A stretch of 64,000 nucleotides of DNA, from NCBI RefSeq assembly GCF_030908405.1, contig NZ_CP133089.1, forward strand, positions 868,001 to 932,000. Reading direction: 5' to 3'. The translations under genes and the position numbers were made by a program. Shown one piece after another: positions 1-8,900 of this stretch (positions are counted from its first letter, which is position 1; every line of letters starts with the position of its first letter). The notes under the pieces were generated by a model that did not search any database, was not told the DNA's origin, and worked only from the letters and a program-made list of their open reading frames with translations. The stretch comes from Aminobacterium sp. MB27-C1. Lineage in GTDB: Bacteria > Synergistota > Synergistia > Synergistales > Aminobacteriaceae.

Positions 1-435
1 GCGAGAAAGGGAGAATTTATAAAATGTCCTCTTTTAATTTTTTTAGATGAAGCACATAATTTTTTAGGGAAAAATATTGGAGGGGAAGATTCTTATGCTA
101 AATTGGATGCATTTGAACTCATTGCTAAAGAGGGACGAAAATTTGGGTTAAATATATGTTTAAGTAGCCAGAGGCCCAGAGATATTACTGAAGGGGTCTT
201 AAGCCAAATAGGGACATTGATTGTTCACCGTCTTACAAATGATCGAGATAGGGATATCGTTGAAAGGGCTTGTGGAGAAATTGACAAGATGGCTTCTTCT
301 TTTCTACCTAGTTTGGAGCAAGGAGAAGTTGCTATTATCGGTAGTGATTTCCCTATTCCACTGACAGTAAATGTAATGCGTCCTGAAATAGCTCCTGATT
401 CTTCAGGGCCAGATTATCAGAACTGTTGGCGCTAA
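1..435 (+). CDS. HerA/DUF87-like ATPase, C-terminal part (5' end outside window)
   Basis: The frame is open from base 1, so only the last 144 residues are visible. A Walker B strand with acidic pair (LLIFLDEAHNFLG) is followed by a sensor-like segment (LSSQRPRDITEGVLSQ) and the arginine-containing HRLTNDRDRDIVERA stretch. This order is typical of the C-terminal half of HerA/VirB4-class hexameric DNA-translocating ATPases. Such proteins act on DNA ends, often with the nuclease NurA, or in phage-defence modules; which applies here cannot be seen because the partner genes would lie upstream. A hairpin terminator follows the stop codon, so this is the last gene of its transcript. Confidence 0.75.
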   Translation, partial: ARKGEFIKCPLLIFLDEAHNFLGKNIGGEDSYAKLDAFELIAKEGRKFGLNICLSSQRPRDITEGVLSQIGTLIVHRLTNDRDRDIVERACGEIDKMASSFLPSLEQGEVAIIGSDFPIPLTVNVMRPEIAPDSSGPDYQNCWR

Positions 436-449
436 AAAGTTTTACATTT

Positions 450-490
450 AATAACACCACTATACAATATATTAGTGGTGTTATTTTTTA
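450..490 (+). terminator. Rho-independent terminator after the HerA-like gene
   Basis: A 13-bp perfect inverted repeat (arms AATAACACCACTA at 450-462 and its complement at 473-485) is followed by a run of T. The remaining gap up to carD holds only a possible promoter. Confidence 0.85.
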
Positions 491-609
491 TTCTATGGAG
501 TGAAAAAGAAGCAGGAATATCTTGTATGTTTCCAATTTTATATCGCTAAATAATAGTAAGGTTGCCCCTTTGTATGTATTCAGATAAATAGAATAATTTT
601 CTGCCTACA

Positions 610-639
610 TTTACTTCCAAAAATGTACTAAAATATACT
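610..639 (+). promoter_or_regulatory. Possible promoter of carD
   Basis: TTTACT at 610-615 and TATACT at 634-639 are separated by 18 bases, about 70 bases upstream of the carD start. It fits a sigma-70-type promoter by eye, with a moderate -35 box. Confidence 0.45.
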
Positions 640-707
640 AGAGTTGCTTAATTTTAACGAACGTACCCATCTATGGATAATGAACGGACTTTGGGAGGTA
701 ATGTGAA

Positions 708-1241
708 ATGTATCAGGTAGGAGATTTAATTTTTTATGGCAACACAGGAGTATGTGAAGTTAAGGGTATTACAACACGAGATGCAGGAAAAGCAAACGAT
801 AAAGAACTCTATTATGTCTTAGAACCCGTGTATCAGAACTGTAAAATATTTATTCCTGTTAATACAACTGAAGTATTTATGCGTCCTGTTATTTCTAAAG
901 ACGAAGCTAAACAGCTTATTGATACGATTCCTACTCTTCAGGTAGAAACATATGAAGACTATACTTCAAGTCAACTTACAGAATGTTATGAGTCTTTAAT
1001 TAAAACACACGATTGTGCTGACTTAATAGAATTGACGATGTCTATTTATACGAAGAAGCAGCTTGCTGACCAAAAGAAACATAAATTTGGGGCTATTGAC
1101 GATAAATTTATGAAACGTGCAGAAGATCTGCTTTTTGGAGAACTAGCAATAGCTCTTGATATTCCAAAAGAGAAGGTGCCTGAATATATAGCCAAAAGAG
1201 TTGGCAGAAAAAATAGAGCTAATAAAAATGAATATAATTAA
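708..1241 (+). CDS. carD: CarD-family transcription regulator
   Basis: A 177-residue protein whose N-terminus (YQVGDLIFYGNTGVCEVKGI) matches the CarD/TRCF RNA-polymerase-interacting fold. The rest is a helical C-terminal domain with basic residues near the end (KRVGRKNRANK). CarD proteins bind the RNA polymerase beta subunit and stabilise open complexes at rRNA and other promoters. The length is normal for the family. GGGAGG lies 9 bases before the ATG. It appears monocistronic, between a terminator and the oppositely oriented diguanylate cyclase gene. The stop codons of the two genes are only about 12 bases apart and I see no hairpin between them. Confidence 0.88.
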   Translation: MYQVGDLIFYGNTGVCEVKGITTRDAGKANDKELYYVLEPVYQNCKIFIPVNTTEVFMRPVISKDEAKQLIDTIPTLQVETYEDYTSSQLTECYESLIKTHDCADLIELTMSIYTKKQLADQKKHKFGAIDDKFMKRAEDLLFGELAIALDIPKEKVPEYIAKRVGRKNRANKNEYN

Positions 1242-1253
1242 TTTTCTCTAGTT

Positions 1254-2348
1254 TTACCATGCTATTTTATTTTTCCCTGCATTTTTAGCGTCGTAAAGCA
1301 GCATGTCTGCTCTGTGAATAAGAGATTGTAACGTATCTCCTTTTTGGAGGAATGTTATTCCTCCACTAATGGAGATGGTTTTATCTTTTTCAGCTATATT
1401 CTGTAATATTTTTTCTCTAAATCGCTCTGCTGCCTTTACGGCGTTGCCTAACGGTGTTTCCGGAAAAATAACTAAAAATTCATCGCCTCCATATCTTCCC
1501 AAGAGGTCAGTTTCCCTGAATGTTTGTTTCATTGTTTCCGTCGCTTTTATGATTATTCGGTCTCCTTCCTGGTGTCCGAATGTGTCGTTTATATTTTTGA
1601 AGCCATCCATGTCAAATATTCCCACAGATAAAGGTGTTTTATAGCGATTAGCTCGTCGTATTTCTTCTTCCAACCTTCTACAAATATGTTTATGGTTAAA
1701 AAGATCTGTCATTCCATCTTTAATAGACAGATTTTTGAGTGTCTGAATTTGTTTGTCGATAATTTTCTTATTCATAAAGGTTTTGGTTTTCATTTGATAG
1801 GTCAACCTGGAAATGACAAGAGCCAAAACCAACGCAGCGAAAGAATTAAAAATATGATTTCGCGCAATAACGGGGTTATGCTGAAATTTAGGAAGAAAAG
1901 TGACGAAAATCCATTGAGCTGCACTAAAGATAGCAATCATATGAGGAAATGGGATATAAAAAAAGGACGCAATGCAGAAAAGAACAATTACATATACTGT
2001 AATGGTTCCAGTATAAATTTGATTGGCAAAACTTAGCATTACTGCAAAGGTAAGAAGTCCTAAGAAATAAAAAAATAAGAACCAGGAAGAATATCGAGGT
2101 AATTTTTCATTTTTTTTATTATTGAAATAGATTATTACGGGTAGAAAAACAATATAGATAAGAAAAAGAGTCACATACAAAGGGATATAACAAGAGAGAC
2201 CAGCCTTATAGACATAGCCAAATGCCATGCTTTCAATAAGCAGTCCTAAAAGGCTGAATATAAGAATGTGGTGTATGTTTTGTTGCCAAAGAAAAAAGCG
2301 TAGTTCCTCACGATAATCATTTGTTGAATTTTGCCGCAGATTTTTCAT
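1254..2348 (-). CDS. Membrane-bound diguanylate cyclase (GGDEF)
   Basis: The N-terminal half holds about six hydrophobic segments, then a short linker and a GGDEF domain with an intact signature (GGDEF at about residues 287-291). An inhibitory I-site RETD lies exactly five residues before it. The protein should make cyclic di-GMP from two GTP and be product-inhibited; no EAL domain is present. I start it at the ATG at 2348 because GGAG lies 8 bases upstream, giving 364 residues. In-frame TTG and ATG codons further upstream (2402, 2393) lack a ribosome site. The membrane region resembles MASE-type sensors, but its ligand is unknown. It could influence the Tad pilus genes further on, but nothing in the sequence links them. 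Confidence 0.88.
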   Translation of the reverse strand: MKNLRQNSTNDYREELRFFLWQQNIHHILIFSLLGLLIESMAFGYVYKAGLSCYIPLYVTLFLIYIVFLPVIIYFNNKKNEKLPRYSSWFLFFYFLGLLTFAVMLSFANQIYTGTITVYVIVLFCIASFFYIPFPHMIAIFSAAQWIFVTFLPKFQHNPVIARNHIFNSFAALVLALVISRLTYQMKTKTFMNKKIIDKQIQTLKNLSIKDGMTDLFNHKHICRRLEEEIRRANRYKTPLSVGIFDMDGFKNINDTFGHQEGDRIIIKATETMKQTFRETDLLGRYGGDEFLVIFPETPLGNAVKAAERFREKILQNIAEKDKTISISGGITFLQKGDTLQSLIHRADMLLYDAKNAGKNKIAW

Positions 2349-2488
2349 TAAGTAATCTCCATTAAAAAGACATTCTAACTCTGCTAATTCCATTTTACAC
2401 AAAAGATTGTTAATTATAAACGCCTATTTAAGAATTTAATGATTTTCCCCTAAATGTAACAATTTCCTTCAAGTCAGTAGATTCCACC

Positions 2489-2516
2489 TTGACGAGTATA
2501 TATAAAACTTTATAAT
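2489..2516 (+). promoter_or_regulatory. Promoter of the tetR-RND efflux operon
   Basis: TTGACG (2489-2494) and TATAAT (2511-2516) are separated by 16 bases, a near-consensus promoter immediately upstream of the inverted repeat at 2528-2549. Confidence 0.75.
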
Positions 2517-2527
2517 ACCTACCGTTG

Positions 2528-2549
2528 AATATGACTATTAAGTCATATT
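2528..2549 (+). promoter_or_regulatory. Likely TetR operator (inverted repeat)
   Basis: AATATGACT and AGTCATATT form a perfect 9-base inverted repeat around a 4-base centre. It lies 12-33 bases after the -10 box, over the expected transcription start and 5' leader, where a bound repressor would block the promoter. Assignment to the adjacent TetR protein is inference from position. Confidence 0.6.
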
Positions 2550-2584
2550 TTTGGCCTTATAGTCAAAACGACAGGAGGATGTGG

Positions 2585-3223
2585 ATGTCTCAGCTTCAGA
2601 AAAAAAAGAAACAGATGTTAAATGACCTTATGCGTGAGACGCTATATAAGTCAGCTCGCACCGTTATAGAGGAATATGGTTGGAAGGGTACAACTATGGA
2701 AAGAGTTGCACTTGAGGCAGGAATTGCAAAGGGCACGGTTTATAACTATTTCAAAAATAAAAGAGAATTAATGCGTTTTGTTATGGAGAAGCATGTTGAA
2801 CCTCTTAACAAAGAGATTGAATTTATTGTAAATCAAAAAATATCTTCTATGGCTAAAACATTAGCTCTCATAATAGAAACAGTAACAGTAGGGATGGTGA
2901 GAAACAAAAGAATAATTTCATCAATGATACTTGCTTTCCATGAAGATGTAGATCTACGCCGTGATTTTGATCCTAAGATTCATCCTTTAGAGCAAACGCA
3001 ATTGGCTATAGTAAAAATTATTGAAAAAGGCATTCAAAATGGAGAGTTTCGTTCCACTATGGATGCTATGTTAGCTGGGGCAATGATACATGCCCTTTTT
3101 ACAGGTCTTTCGCGTCAAATCGCTTTAGGCTTGATCGATGTTACAGAAGAAAAAATAGCACAGGATGTTACATCATTTGTGCTACGTGGTTTATTAGCTT
3201 CGCCTGAAGGAGGAACACTATGA
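2585..3223 (+). CDS. TetR/AcrR-family repressor of the adjacent RND efflux operon
   Basis: A 212-residue TetR-type regulator. The N-terminal helix-turn-helix is clear (TTMERVALEAGIAKGTVYNY, then FKNKRELM), followed by a helical ligand-binding domain. The start at 2585 is chosen because AGGAGG lies 6 bases upstream; the longer frame from 2525 has no ribosome site and would overlap the operator. Its stop overlaps the pump gene start (ATGA), so regulator and pump are made from one transcript and probably autoregulated. The inducer cannot be read from sequence. Confidence 0.85.
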   Translation: MSQLQKKKKQMLNDLMRETLYKSARTVIEEYGWKGTTMERVALEAGIAKGTVYNYFKNKRELMRFVMEKHVEPLNKEIEFIVNQKISSMAKTLALIIETVTVGMVRNKRIISSMILAFHEDVDLRRDFDPKIHPLEQTQLAIVKIIEKGIQNGEFRSTMDAMLAGAMIHALFTGLSRQIALGLIDVTEEKIAQDVTSFVLRGLLASPEGGTL

Positions 3224-6200
3224 AGATAACAGACTTCTCTTTACGCAGACCTGTTACTGTATTAATAGGAACATTTGCTCTTATCTTTTTCGGTTTATTG
3301 GCGATGAAAAACATGGGAATGGAGCGAGTTCCTGACGTTGACTTCCCCCTTGTTGCCGTTTCGACGACAATGCAGGGAGCAAGCCCGACTGTTATGGATA
3401 ATGACGTAACAGACGTTTTGGAAGAACAGTTAAATACTATTTCAGGAATAGAGAATATCAGGTCAAATACATATGAAGGTCGCTCTATCATTTTAGTCGA
3501 GTTTGAGTTGGGGCGAGATATAGATGCGGCGGCGGCAGATGTTCGAGACAAGGTTAATCTGGCTGTTTCCGATTTGCCGGAAGAAGCAGAAACACCCATT
3601 GTCCAAAAATTCAATGCTGGTGACAGTCCGATTATTACGTTAGGTATTACAGGGGCAGCTTCGTATAAAGAGCAGTCGCATTTTGCAGACAAAGTAGTGA
3701 AAGAGCGTTTGCAGACTATTGATGGTGTTGGTAGTGTTGATACTATAGGACTTCGCGAACGTGAAATACGAGTTTGGCTTGATCCTGCTCTTTTGGAATC
3801 ACGTAATTTAACAGTTAAAGACGTAAAAGATGCCATAAAAGATAAGCACGTTGAACTTCCTGCTGGGCGTCTCGAATCTGACCGTAGAGAATTGAGCATA
3901 CGCCTTGAGGGTGAATATGGGTCTGTTGAAGAGCTTGAGCAACTTCCTATAGTTTCACGACACGGGGCTGTTATACGTTTACGAGATGTGGCCAGAGTCG
4001 AAGATGGATACGAAGATGTGCGCTCTATAGCGACGTATAACGGGAAACCGGTTATACTTCTTGAAATCCTTAAGCAGCGAGGAGCAAATGAAGTTGCTTT
4101 GGCAGATGGTGTGTATAAGGAACTTGATTCCCTCAAAAAACTAGCTCCATCAGATGTCAATATTGAAGTCTTGTCTGATACTTCTTCATTCGTTCGTAAA
4201 TCTATGGCCGGAGTCGGAAGTGATACTCTTATAGGTATTGGTCTTTGTTCTCTTATAATGCTTTTCTTTTTGCGAACGATGCGGGCAACCTTTGTAACAA
4301 TTGTAACAATTCCAGTCTGTTTGCTCGGTAGCCTTATTATTCTTAAGGGGCTTGGCGTTACGATTAATAACTTGAGCATGATGGGACTCTCTTTAGCTGT
4401 AGGTATGGTCGTTGATGCAACTACAGTTGTTCTTGAAAATATTCATAGGCACCTTGAAAATGGCAAATTACCCATGGAAGCGGCATCACAAGGAACGAGC
4501 GAAGTAGGTTTTGCCGTTTTGGCAGGAGCTGCGACGACAATATGCGTTTTTGCCCCTGTCGCATCAATGGGTGGCGTTATTGGTCGTTTCTTTTATGCCT
4601 TTGGAATCACAGTTGTTTTAACTATTGCTATTTCACTTGTTCTATCTTTGACATTGACTCCCTTTTTATGTTCAAGAATACTCCGTAAAGATCGTCCTGG
4701 AAAAGTAGCTCTTAAAATTGAAGCTTTTCTGGAATGGCTGGAAAATACCTATCGGAAGTGGCTGGGACGTTGTCTGAGACATCGATTTATTGTTTTGGCT
4801 GGTGCAGTAGGTATCTTTGCTTTAGGTATCTTTATGGCAGGATTGCTGGGCACAGGGTTCTTCCCAAACGAAGATAGAGGCGATTTTGCAATCAGGTTTG
4901 AGCTTCCAGCTGGAGCATCCCTTGATGAGGGCAAAAGATTTTTAGACGAGATTGGTGAATCTGTTCGTCTCTATCCTGAAGTTGCATATACCTATGGGAC
5001 CATAGGTTCAGGGATGGGACAAGAGGTAAACAAAGGAAAACTTAATGTTACATTGGTTCCGAGAAATAAACGCGCTTCGTCTACGGAAGTCATGGGAAAG
5101 ATGAGAAAACAATTTTCTACTTATAAAGATGTTCAACTTACATTTGGTACGTGGGGATCTGATATTAGTATTACACTTGTAGGTCAAGATACCGAACAAT
5201 TAGATGCTGTAGCTCAAAAGATGAAGAAAGATATTGAAAAAGACGGTCGCTTAACAGACGTTTCTACTGACGTTCGACTTGATAGCCCCAGAATTAATGT
5301 AGAAATAAACAGAGGGCTGGCAGATGAATTGGATGTAAATGTTCGAGATCTTTCTCAGGAGATACAGGCTTATTTCGGCGGAGTCAAATCGGGTGTTATG
5401 AAAGATGGTGGGTATCGCTATGATATCCGTCTGAGAGCAGAGGAAGAATATAGGCGTAACATCCAGGATATTCAGAATATAGCTTTTAAAGATGGAAATG
5501 GAAATCTCATAAAAGCGCCAGGTCTTGTTAAAGTTAAAGAGGGGCAAGGTCCTACTCTTGTAAAACGTTATAACAGGCAACGTTCTTTAACAATTACTGC
5601 GAATGCAACGGGAATTTCTTCAGGTGAAGGTGTAACTCTCGTAATGGATTCCTTTAAAAAATATGCACCTTCTGATGGCAGTGTTCGTGTTATTCCAACT
5701 GGCGTTTCGAAGCATATGAAAGAAAATTTTCAAGAACTTTTCAAAGCTCTTGCTATTGCCATTATTTTGGTTTATATGGTTATGGCAGTACAGTTTGAAT
5801 CTTTCATCTATCCTTTAATGGTTATGTTTTCATTACCCCTTGCAACGACAGGTGTTTTTGGAATCCTCTTAGTTACAGGCATGGACTTAGATATGATGAG
5901 TTTCATGGGAATTATTTTGCTCGTCGGTATTGTCGTAAACAACGCCATTATATTGGTCGATTTTGCTAACCAACGCCGAGCTGCTGGTTATGGTCGATTG
6001 GAAGCTATGCAAGAGGCTGGACCTTTACGCCTGAGGCCAATACTTATGACAGCGCTCTCTACATCTATAGCGGCTATTCCCATCGCCTTGGGGCTCAGTG
6101 AAGGCGGAGAGATACGACAGCCCATGTCTACAGCTGTTATAGGAGGAATGCTTACATCGACATTCCTGACACTGTTTGTAATTCCGGCAGTCTACGTTAT

Positions 6201-6291
6201 TTTAGGTGATGCCAAAGAGAAAATAGCGCAGATTATTGTACGTTTGACAAAAAAGTCTACGGTGACGAGTATGAGTGGAGGGGAAAAATGA
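3220..6291 (+). CDS. RND-family efflux pump, inner-membrane subunit (HAE1/AcrB-like)
   Basis: At 1023 residues it has the full AcrB-type length. One membrane helix at the N-terminus (after FSLRRPVTVLIG) precedes a large periplasmic region. Two clusters of membrane segments follow, including VVDATTVVLENI in the first and GIVVNNAIILVDFANQRR in the second. These are the usual helix 4 and helix 10 signatures, with a single acidic residue where AcrB has an Asp pair. It should export drugs or metabolites by proton antiport as a trimer. The next two genes supply the outer-membrane channel and adaptor. The order pump-channel-adaptor is less common than adaptor-pump-channel. Confidence 0.92.
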   Translation: MKITDFSLRRPVTVLIGTFALIFFGLLAMKNMGMERVPDVDFPLVAVSTTMQGASPTVMDNDVTDVLEEQLNTISGIENIRSNTYEGRSIILVEFELGRDIDAAAADVRDKVNLAVSDLPEEAETPIVQKFNAGDSPIITLGITGAASYKEQSHFADKVVKERLQTIDGVGSVDTIGLREREIRVWLDPALLESRNLTVKDVKDAIKDKHVELPAGRLESDRRELSIRLEGEYGSVEELEQLPIVSRHGAVIRLRDVARVEDGYEDVRSIATYNGKPVILLEILKQRGANEVALADGVYKELDSLKKLAPSDVNIEVLSDTSSFVRKSMAGVGSDTLIGIGLCSLIMLFFLRTMRATFVTIVTIPVCLLGSLIILKGLGVTINNLSMMGLSLAVGMVVDATTVVLENIHRHLENGKLPMEAASQGTSEVGFAVLAGAATTICVFAPVASMGGVIGRFFYAFGITVVLTIAISLVLSLTLTPFLCSRILRKDRPGKVALKIEAFLEWLENTYRKWLGRCLRHRFIVLAGAVGIFALGIFMAGLLGTGFFPNEDRGDFAIRFELPAGASLDEGKRFLDEIGESVRLYPEVAYTYGTIGSGMGQEVNKGKLNVTLVPRNKRASSTEVMGKMRKQFSTYKDVQLTFGTWGSDISITLVGQDTEQLDAVAQKMKKDIEKDGRLTDVSTDVRLDSPRINVEINRGLADELDVNVRDLSQEIQAYFGGVKSGVMKDGGYRYDIRLRAEEEYRRNIQDIQNIAFKDGNGNLIKAPGLVKVKEGQGPTLVKRYNRQRSLTITANATGISSGEGVTLVMDSFKKYAPSDGSVRVIPTGVSKHMKENFQELFKALAIAIILVYMVMAVQFESFIYPLMVMFSLPLATTGVFGILLVTGMDLDMMSFMGIILLVGIVVNNAIILVDFANQRRAAGYGRLEAMQEAGPLRLRPILMTALSTSIAAIPIALGLSEGGEIRQPMSTAVIGGMLTSTFLTLFVIPAVYVILGDAKEKIAQIIVRLTKKSTVTSMSGGEK

Positions 6292-7586
6292 GATATGCAA
6301 AAAGAACAGCTTTAGTTTTTATGCTGCTATTGTTAATGGGGCAGATTGGATGGGCAGCCTCTGAGAATAGTATGGTCTTGACATTAGAAAAAGCACTTTC
6401 TATAGCGGAAGAGCAAAACTTGGATATCCTCTCAGCTCGCCAGGAACTTATTCGTGCTGGAGGAAAACAGGTAGAGGCAAAAGCCGGAGGACTTCCTTCA
6501 TTAGATGCTGGGGCTACCTATACACGTAGAGAAAAACCTGATGCTGGTTCGGATGAAGAAAATGTAAATACTGCTTCTTTAACACTAACTCAACCTATAT
6601 ATCAGGGCGGACGGATCACGGCAGCAAAGCGTCAGGCATCCATAGAACAACGGCAAGCTGAGTTTTATTACAAAGAAGTATTTGAACAGGTTGCTTTGAA
6701 TGTCTACAATCGTTTCTATTCCGTATTGCTTGAGAAGGAAAATGTTAAGACAGCTGAGGATGCACTCCTTTTTGCGGAGAAATATTTAGAGGAAGTCAAA
6801 AAGAAGAGAGCCTTGGGCTTAGCGACAGGATTAGAGATTACACGTGCGGAGAAACAGCTGGCTGAAAATAGAACGGGCTTGATCCGTGCAAATAATAATT
6901 TGGAAATAGCTAAAATAAATTTGCTTGAATTGCTGAATATACGACCGGAAACATCATATGAAATAGAAGGGGCGCTTTCATACAATCCTATTGAAGGGGA
7001 TATGGAATCCTCTTTAACGAAAGCTCTTTCGTCTCGTGCCGATTATCAACGAGCAGAACTACAGGTTAATGTTGCCGATCAGCAGATTGAAATAGCGAAA
7101 AGTGGCATGAGGCCATCTGTATCAATAAAAGGTACATATCGGTATGATGACCCTGAACAAACTCTTTACAATAGTAAAGATACATGGCAGGCAAGTATCA
7201 ATGTTGATATTCCTGTTATGGATAGTGGCCTTACGCATGGTAGAGTTGTGCAACAGAAGGCTGTGCGAGAACAAGCTGTTCATGCTGTAAACAAAAAGGA
7301 AGAGAGTATTCTTACAGAAGTAAATAGTGTTTATCTTGATTTAGAAACGGCATCGCAGGTTGTGGAAGAGGCTCAGATCAACTTGGAACTCGCAAAAGAG
7401 ACATTGCGCTTGTCTGAGGTGGGATATAGAGAAGGGGTAGGCATTCAATTAGATGTATTGGATGCACGGGCTTCTTTAACGAATGCTCGTCGAGAGTACT
7501 CTTCTGCTGTAAAAGATTATGCCTACGCTATAGTACGTTTACGCAAGGCTGAGGGCATTTTAACTGAAGAACCAGTTCTTCCTTAA
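6288..7586 (+). CDS. TolC-family outer-membrane efflux channel
   Basis: A 432-residue protein with a signal peptide (hydrophobic core FMLLLLMGQIGWA) and two tandem outer-membrane-efflux repeats rich in long helices, for example LNVYNRFYSVLLEKENVKTA and the related later segment. This is the typical layout of TolC/OprM proteins that form trimeric beta-barrel/alpha-barrel exit ducts. The start overlaps the pump stop by 4 bases (ATGA), and GGAGGGG precedes it. Its presence shows that the organism has an outer membrane. Confidence 0.9.
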   Translation: MRYAKRTALVFMLLLLMGQIGWAASENSMVLTLEKALSIAEEQNLDILSARQELIRAGGKQVEAKAGGLPSLDAGATYTRREKPDAGSDEENVNTASLTLTQPIYQGGRITAAKRQASIEQRQAEFYYKEVFEQVALNVYNRFYSVLLEKENVKTAEDALLFAEKYLEEVKKKRALGLATGLEITRAEKQLAENRTGLIRANNNLEIAKINLLELLNIRPETSYEIEGALSYNPIEGDMESSLTKALSSRADYQRAELQVNVADQQIEIAKSGMRPSVSIKGTYRYDDPEQTLYNSKDTWQASINVDIPVMDSGLTHGRVVQQKAVREQAVHAVNKKEESILTEVNSVYLDLETASQVVEEAQINLELAKETLRLSEVGYREGVGIQLDVLDARASLTNARREYSSAVKDYAYAIVRLRKAEGILTEEPVLP

Positions 7587-7609
7587 AAAGACTAAGGAGT
7601 GATTCAATA

Positions 7610-8773
7610 GTGCGGTCTACAAAAAAAATACTAATTGGCGTTATCGTTATCCTTCTCGGTGCCGGCTTCTTTGTTTTTGGCCCGTTGAGAAATAGACCAG
7701 AAGCTTCTCAAGACACTTCCTCCGCACTTTCAACAGCGGCAAAAGTATCTGTGATGTCTGCGAAAAAAACACCTGTCCTTCGTGATGGTTTTGAAGAGAA
7801 CAGTACAATAGAGGCTATTGAAAGGGTCGTTGTCTATCCAAAAGTTACAGGACGCCTTGAATCTCTCAAGGTAAGCCAGGGTGATTTGGTGCAAGCAGGC
7901 CAAACGATAGCTGTTCTTGACCATAGAGACATTGATGCCCAAATTTCTTCGGTAAAAGCAAGTATTATTGTGGCAGAAGCTCAGGTTGCTGAAGCACGGG
8001 CGGGGCTTGATAATGCCAAAATAGAGAGAGAACGTTATCAGCGACTTTTAAAGGAAGGCTTCTCGACTCAACAGCAGCTTGATGCTAAAGAGACAGCCTA
8101 TCTCCAGACAGAGGCCAGATATAAGTTGGCAGAGGCGACTGTTCTCCAAGCGCGTTCAGAGCTAAAAAATCTTGAGGTTAAACTTTCTGAGTATTATATA
8201 AAGGCTCCAATATCAGGAACAGTATTAAATGATTACTCCCATACTATTGGAACAATGATGAGCCCTTCTGTTGCTGTTGTCGAAATAGCAGATATGGGCA
8301 CACTTAAGGCCGTTGTCAGAGTACCGGAGTCACGAGCTTTTGGTCTCTCTTCAGGAATGAAGGGGCTTGTTCGCAGCGATGGCCTTGGCAACAAAGTTTT
8401 TGAGGGAACAATAGCTCGGGTAAGCCCCTATGTAAAAGAGGACACGAGAACAGTACAGGTTGAAGTGTTTATAGATAATAATCAAAATGGGGTATCTCTT
8501 CGACCTGGAATGTTTGCTCGAGTTTTCTTAATACGACAAGAGGCAAAAGATGCTTTAGTTGTTCCTTCTGATGCTCTGATAGAAGGTGAAGAGGGAGTAG
8601 CGTTACGACTTGTTAAAGACGAGCAGTTGCGAATAATTCCTGTAAAGTTGGGAATACGAACTGACTCTACCGTTCAAGTTACGGAAGGTTTGTCTGAAGG
8701 AGATTATGTTGTAGTTGCTGGTGGCAAGCTTCTTAAAGACGGCGATAAGGTAGAGTTTTCAGTAAGGGAATAA
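7610..8773 (+). CDS. RND efflux periplasmic adaptor (membrane fusion protein)
   Basis: A 387-residue HlyD/AcrA-type adaptor. It has an N-terminal membrane anchor (ILIGVIVILLGAGFFVFG), a lipoyl half-motif (GRLESLKVSQGDLVQAGQ) and an alpha-helical hairpin at about residues 115-190. The second lipoyl half (IKAPISGTVLN) and beta-barrel and membrane-proximal domains follow. It bridges the pump and the TolC-like channel encoded just upstream. The start is GTG, with AAGGAG about 10 bases before it. A strong hairpin after the gene ends the operon. Confidence 0.9.
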   Translation: MRSTKKILIGVIVILLGAGFFVFGPLRNRPEASQDTSSALSTAAKVSVMSAKKTPVLRDGFEENSTIEAIERVVVYPKVTGRLESLKVSQGDLVQAGQTIAVLDHRDIDAQISSVKASIIVAEAQVAEARAGLDNAKIERERYQRLLKEGFSTQQQLDAKETAYLQTEARYKLAEATVLQARSELKNLEVKLSEYYIKAPISGTVLNDYSHTIGTMMSPSVAVVEIADMGTLKAVVRVPESRAFGLSSGMKGLVRSDGLGNKVFEGTIARVSPYVKEDTRTVQVEVFIDNNQNGVSLRPGMFARVFLIRQEAKDALVVPSDALIEGEEGVALRLVKDEQLRIIPVKLGIRTDSTVQVTEGLSEGDYVVVAGGKLLKDGDKVEFSVRE

Positions 8774-8810
8774 TTCTTCTTAATTTTATATAGACTCTTA
8801 ATAGCAAAAT

Positions 8811-8862
8811 AACAAAGCTCTCTGGGTAGATTTTCGTAGCTTCCCAGAGAGCTTTGTTGTAG
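8811..8862 (+). terminator. Strong hairpin terminating the RND operon
   Basis: A 16-bp perfect stem (8811-8826 with 8843-8858, AACAAAGCTCTCTGGG and complement) follows the adaptor gene. The trailing T tract is interrupted by G, so termination efficiency is uncertain. Confidence 0.7.
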
Positions 8863-8900
8863 TATTGGGTATCATCTTTTCTGGAGGTTTATTGCGAATA

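Noticed and set aside
2413-2441. TATAAT on the minus strand (2418-2413) as promoter of the diguanylate cyclase gene.
   Set aside because: The -10 box is good but no acceptable -35 box lies 16-18 bases upstream; kept out of the feature list.
3168-4379. A 403-codon open frame on the minus strand, antisense to the RND pump gene.
   Set aside because: Its translation is Ser/Arg/Thr-rich without any family motif, it lacks a ribosome site, and the plus-strand frame is an unmistakable RND protein. It is a codon-bias shadow.
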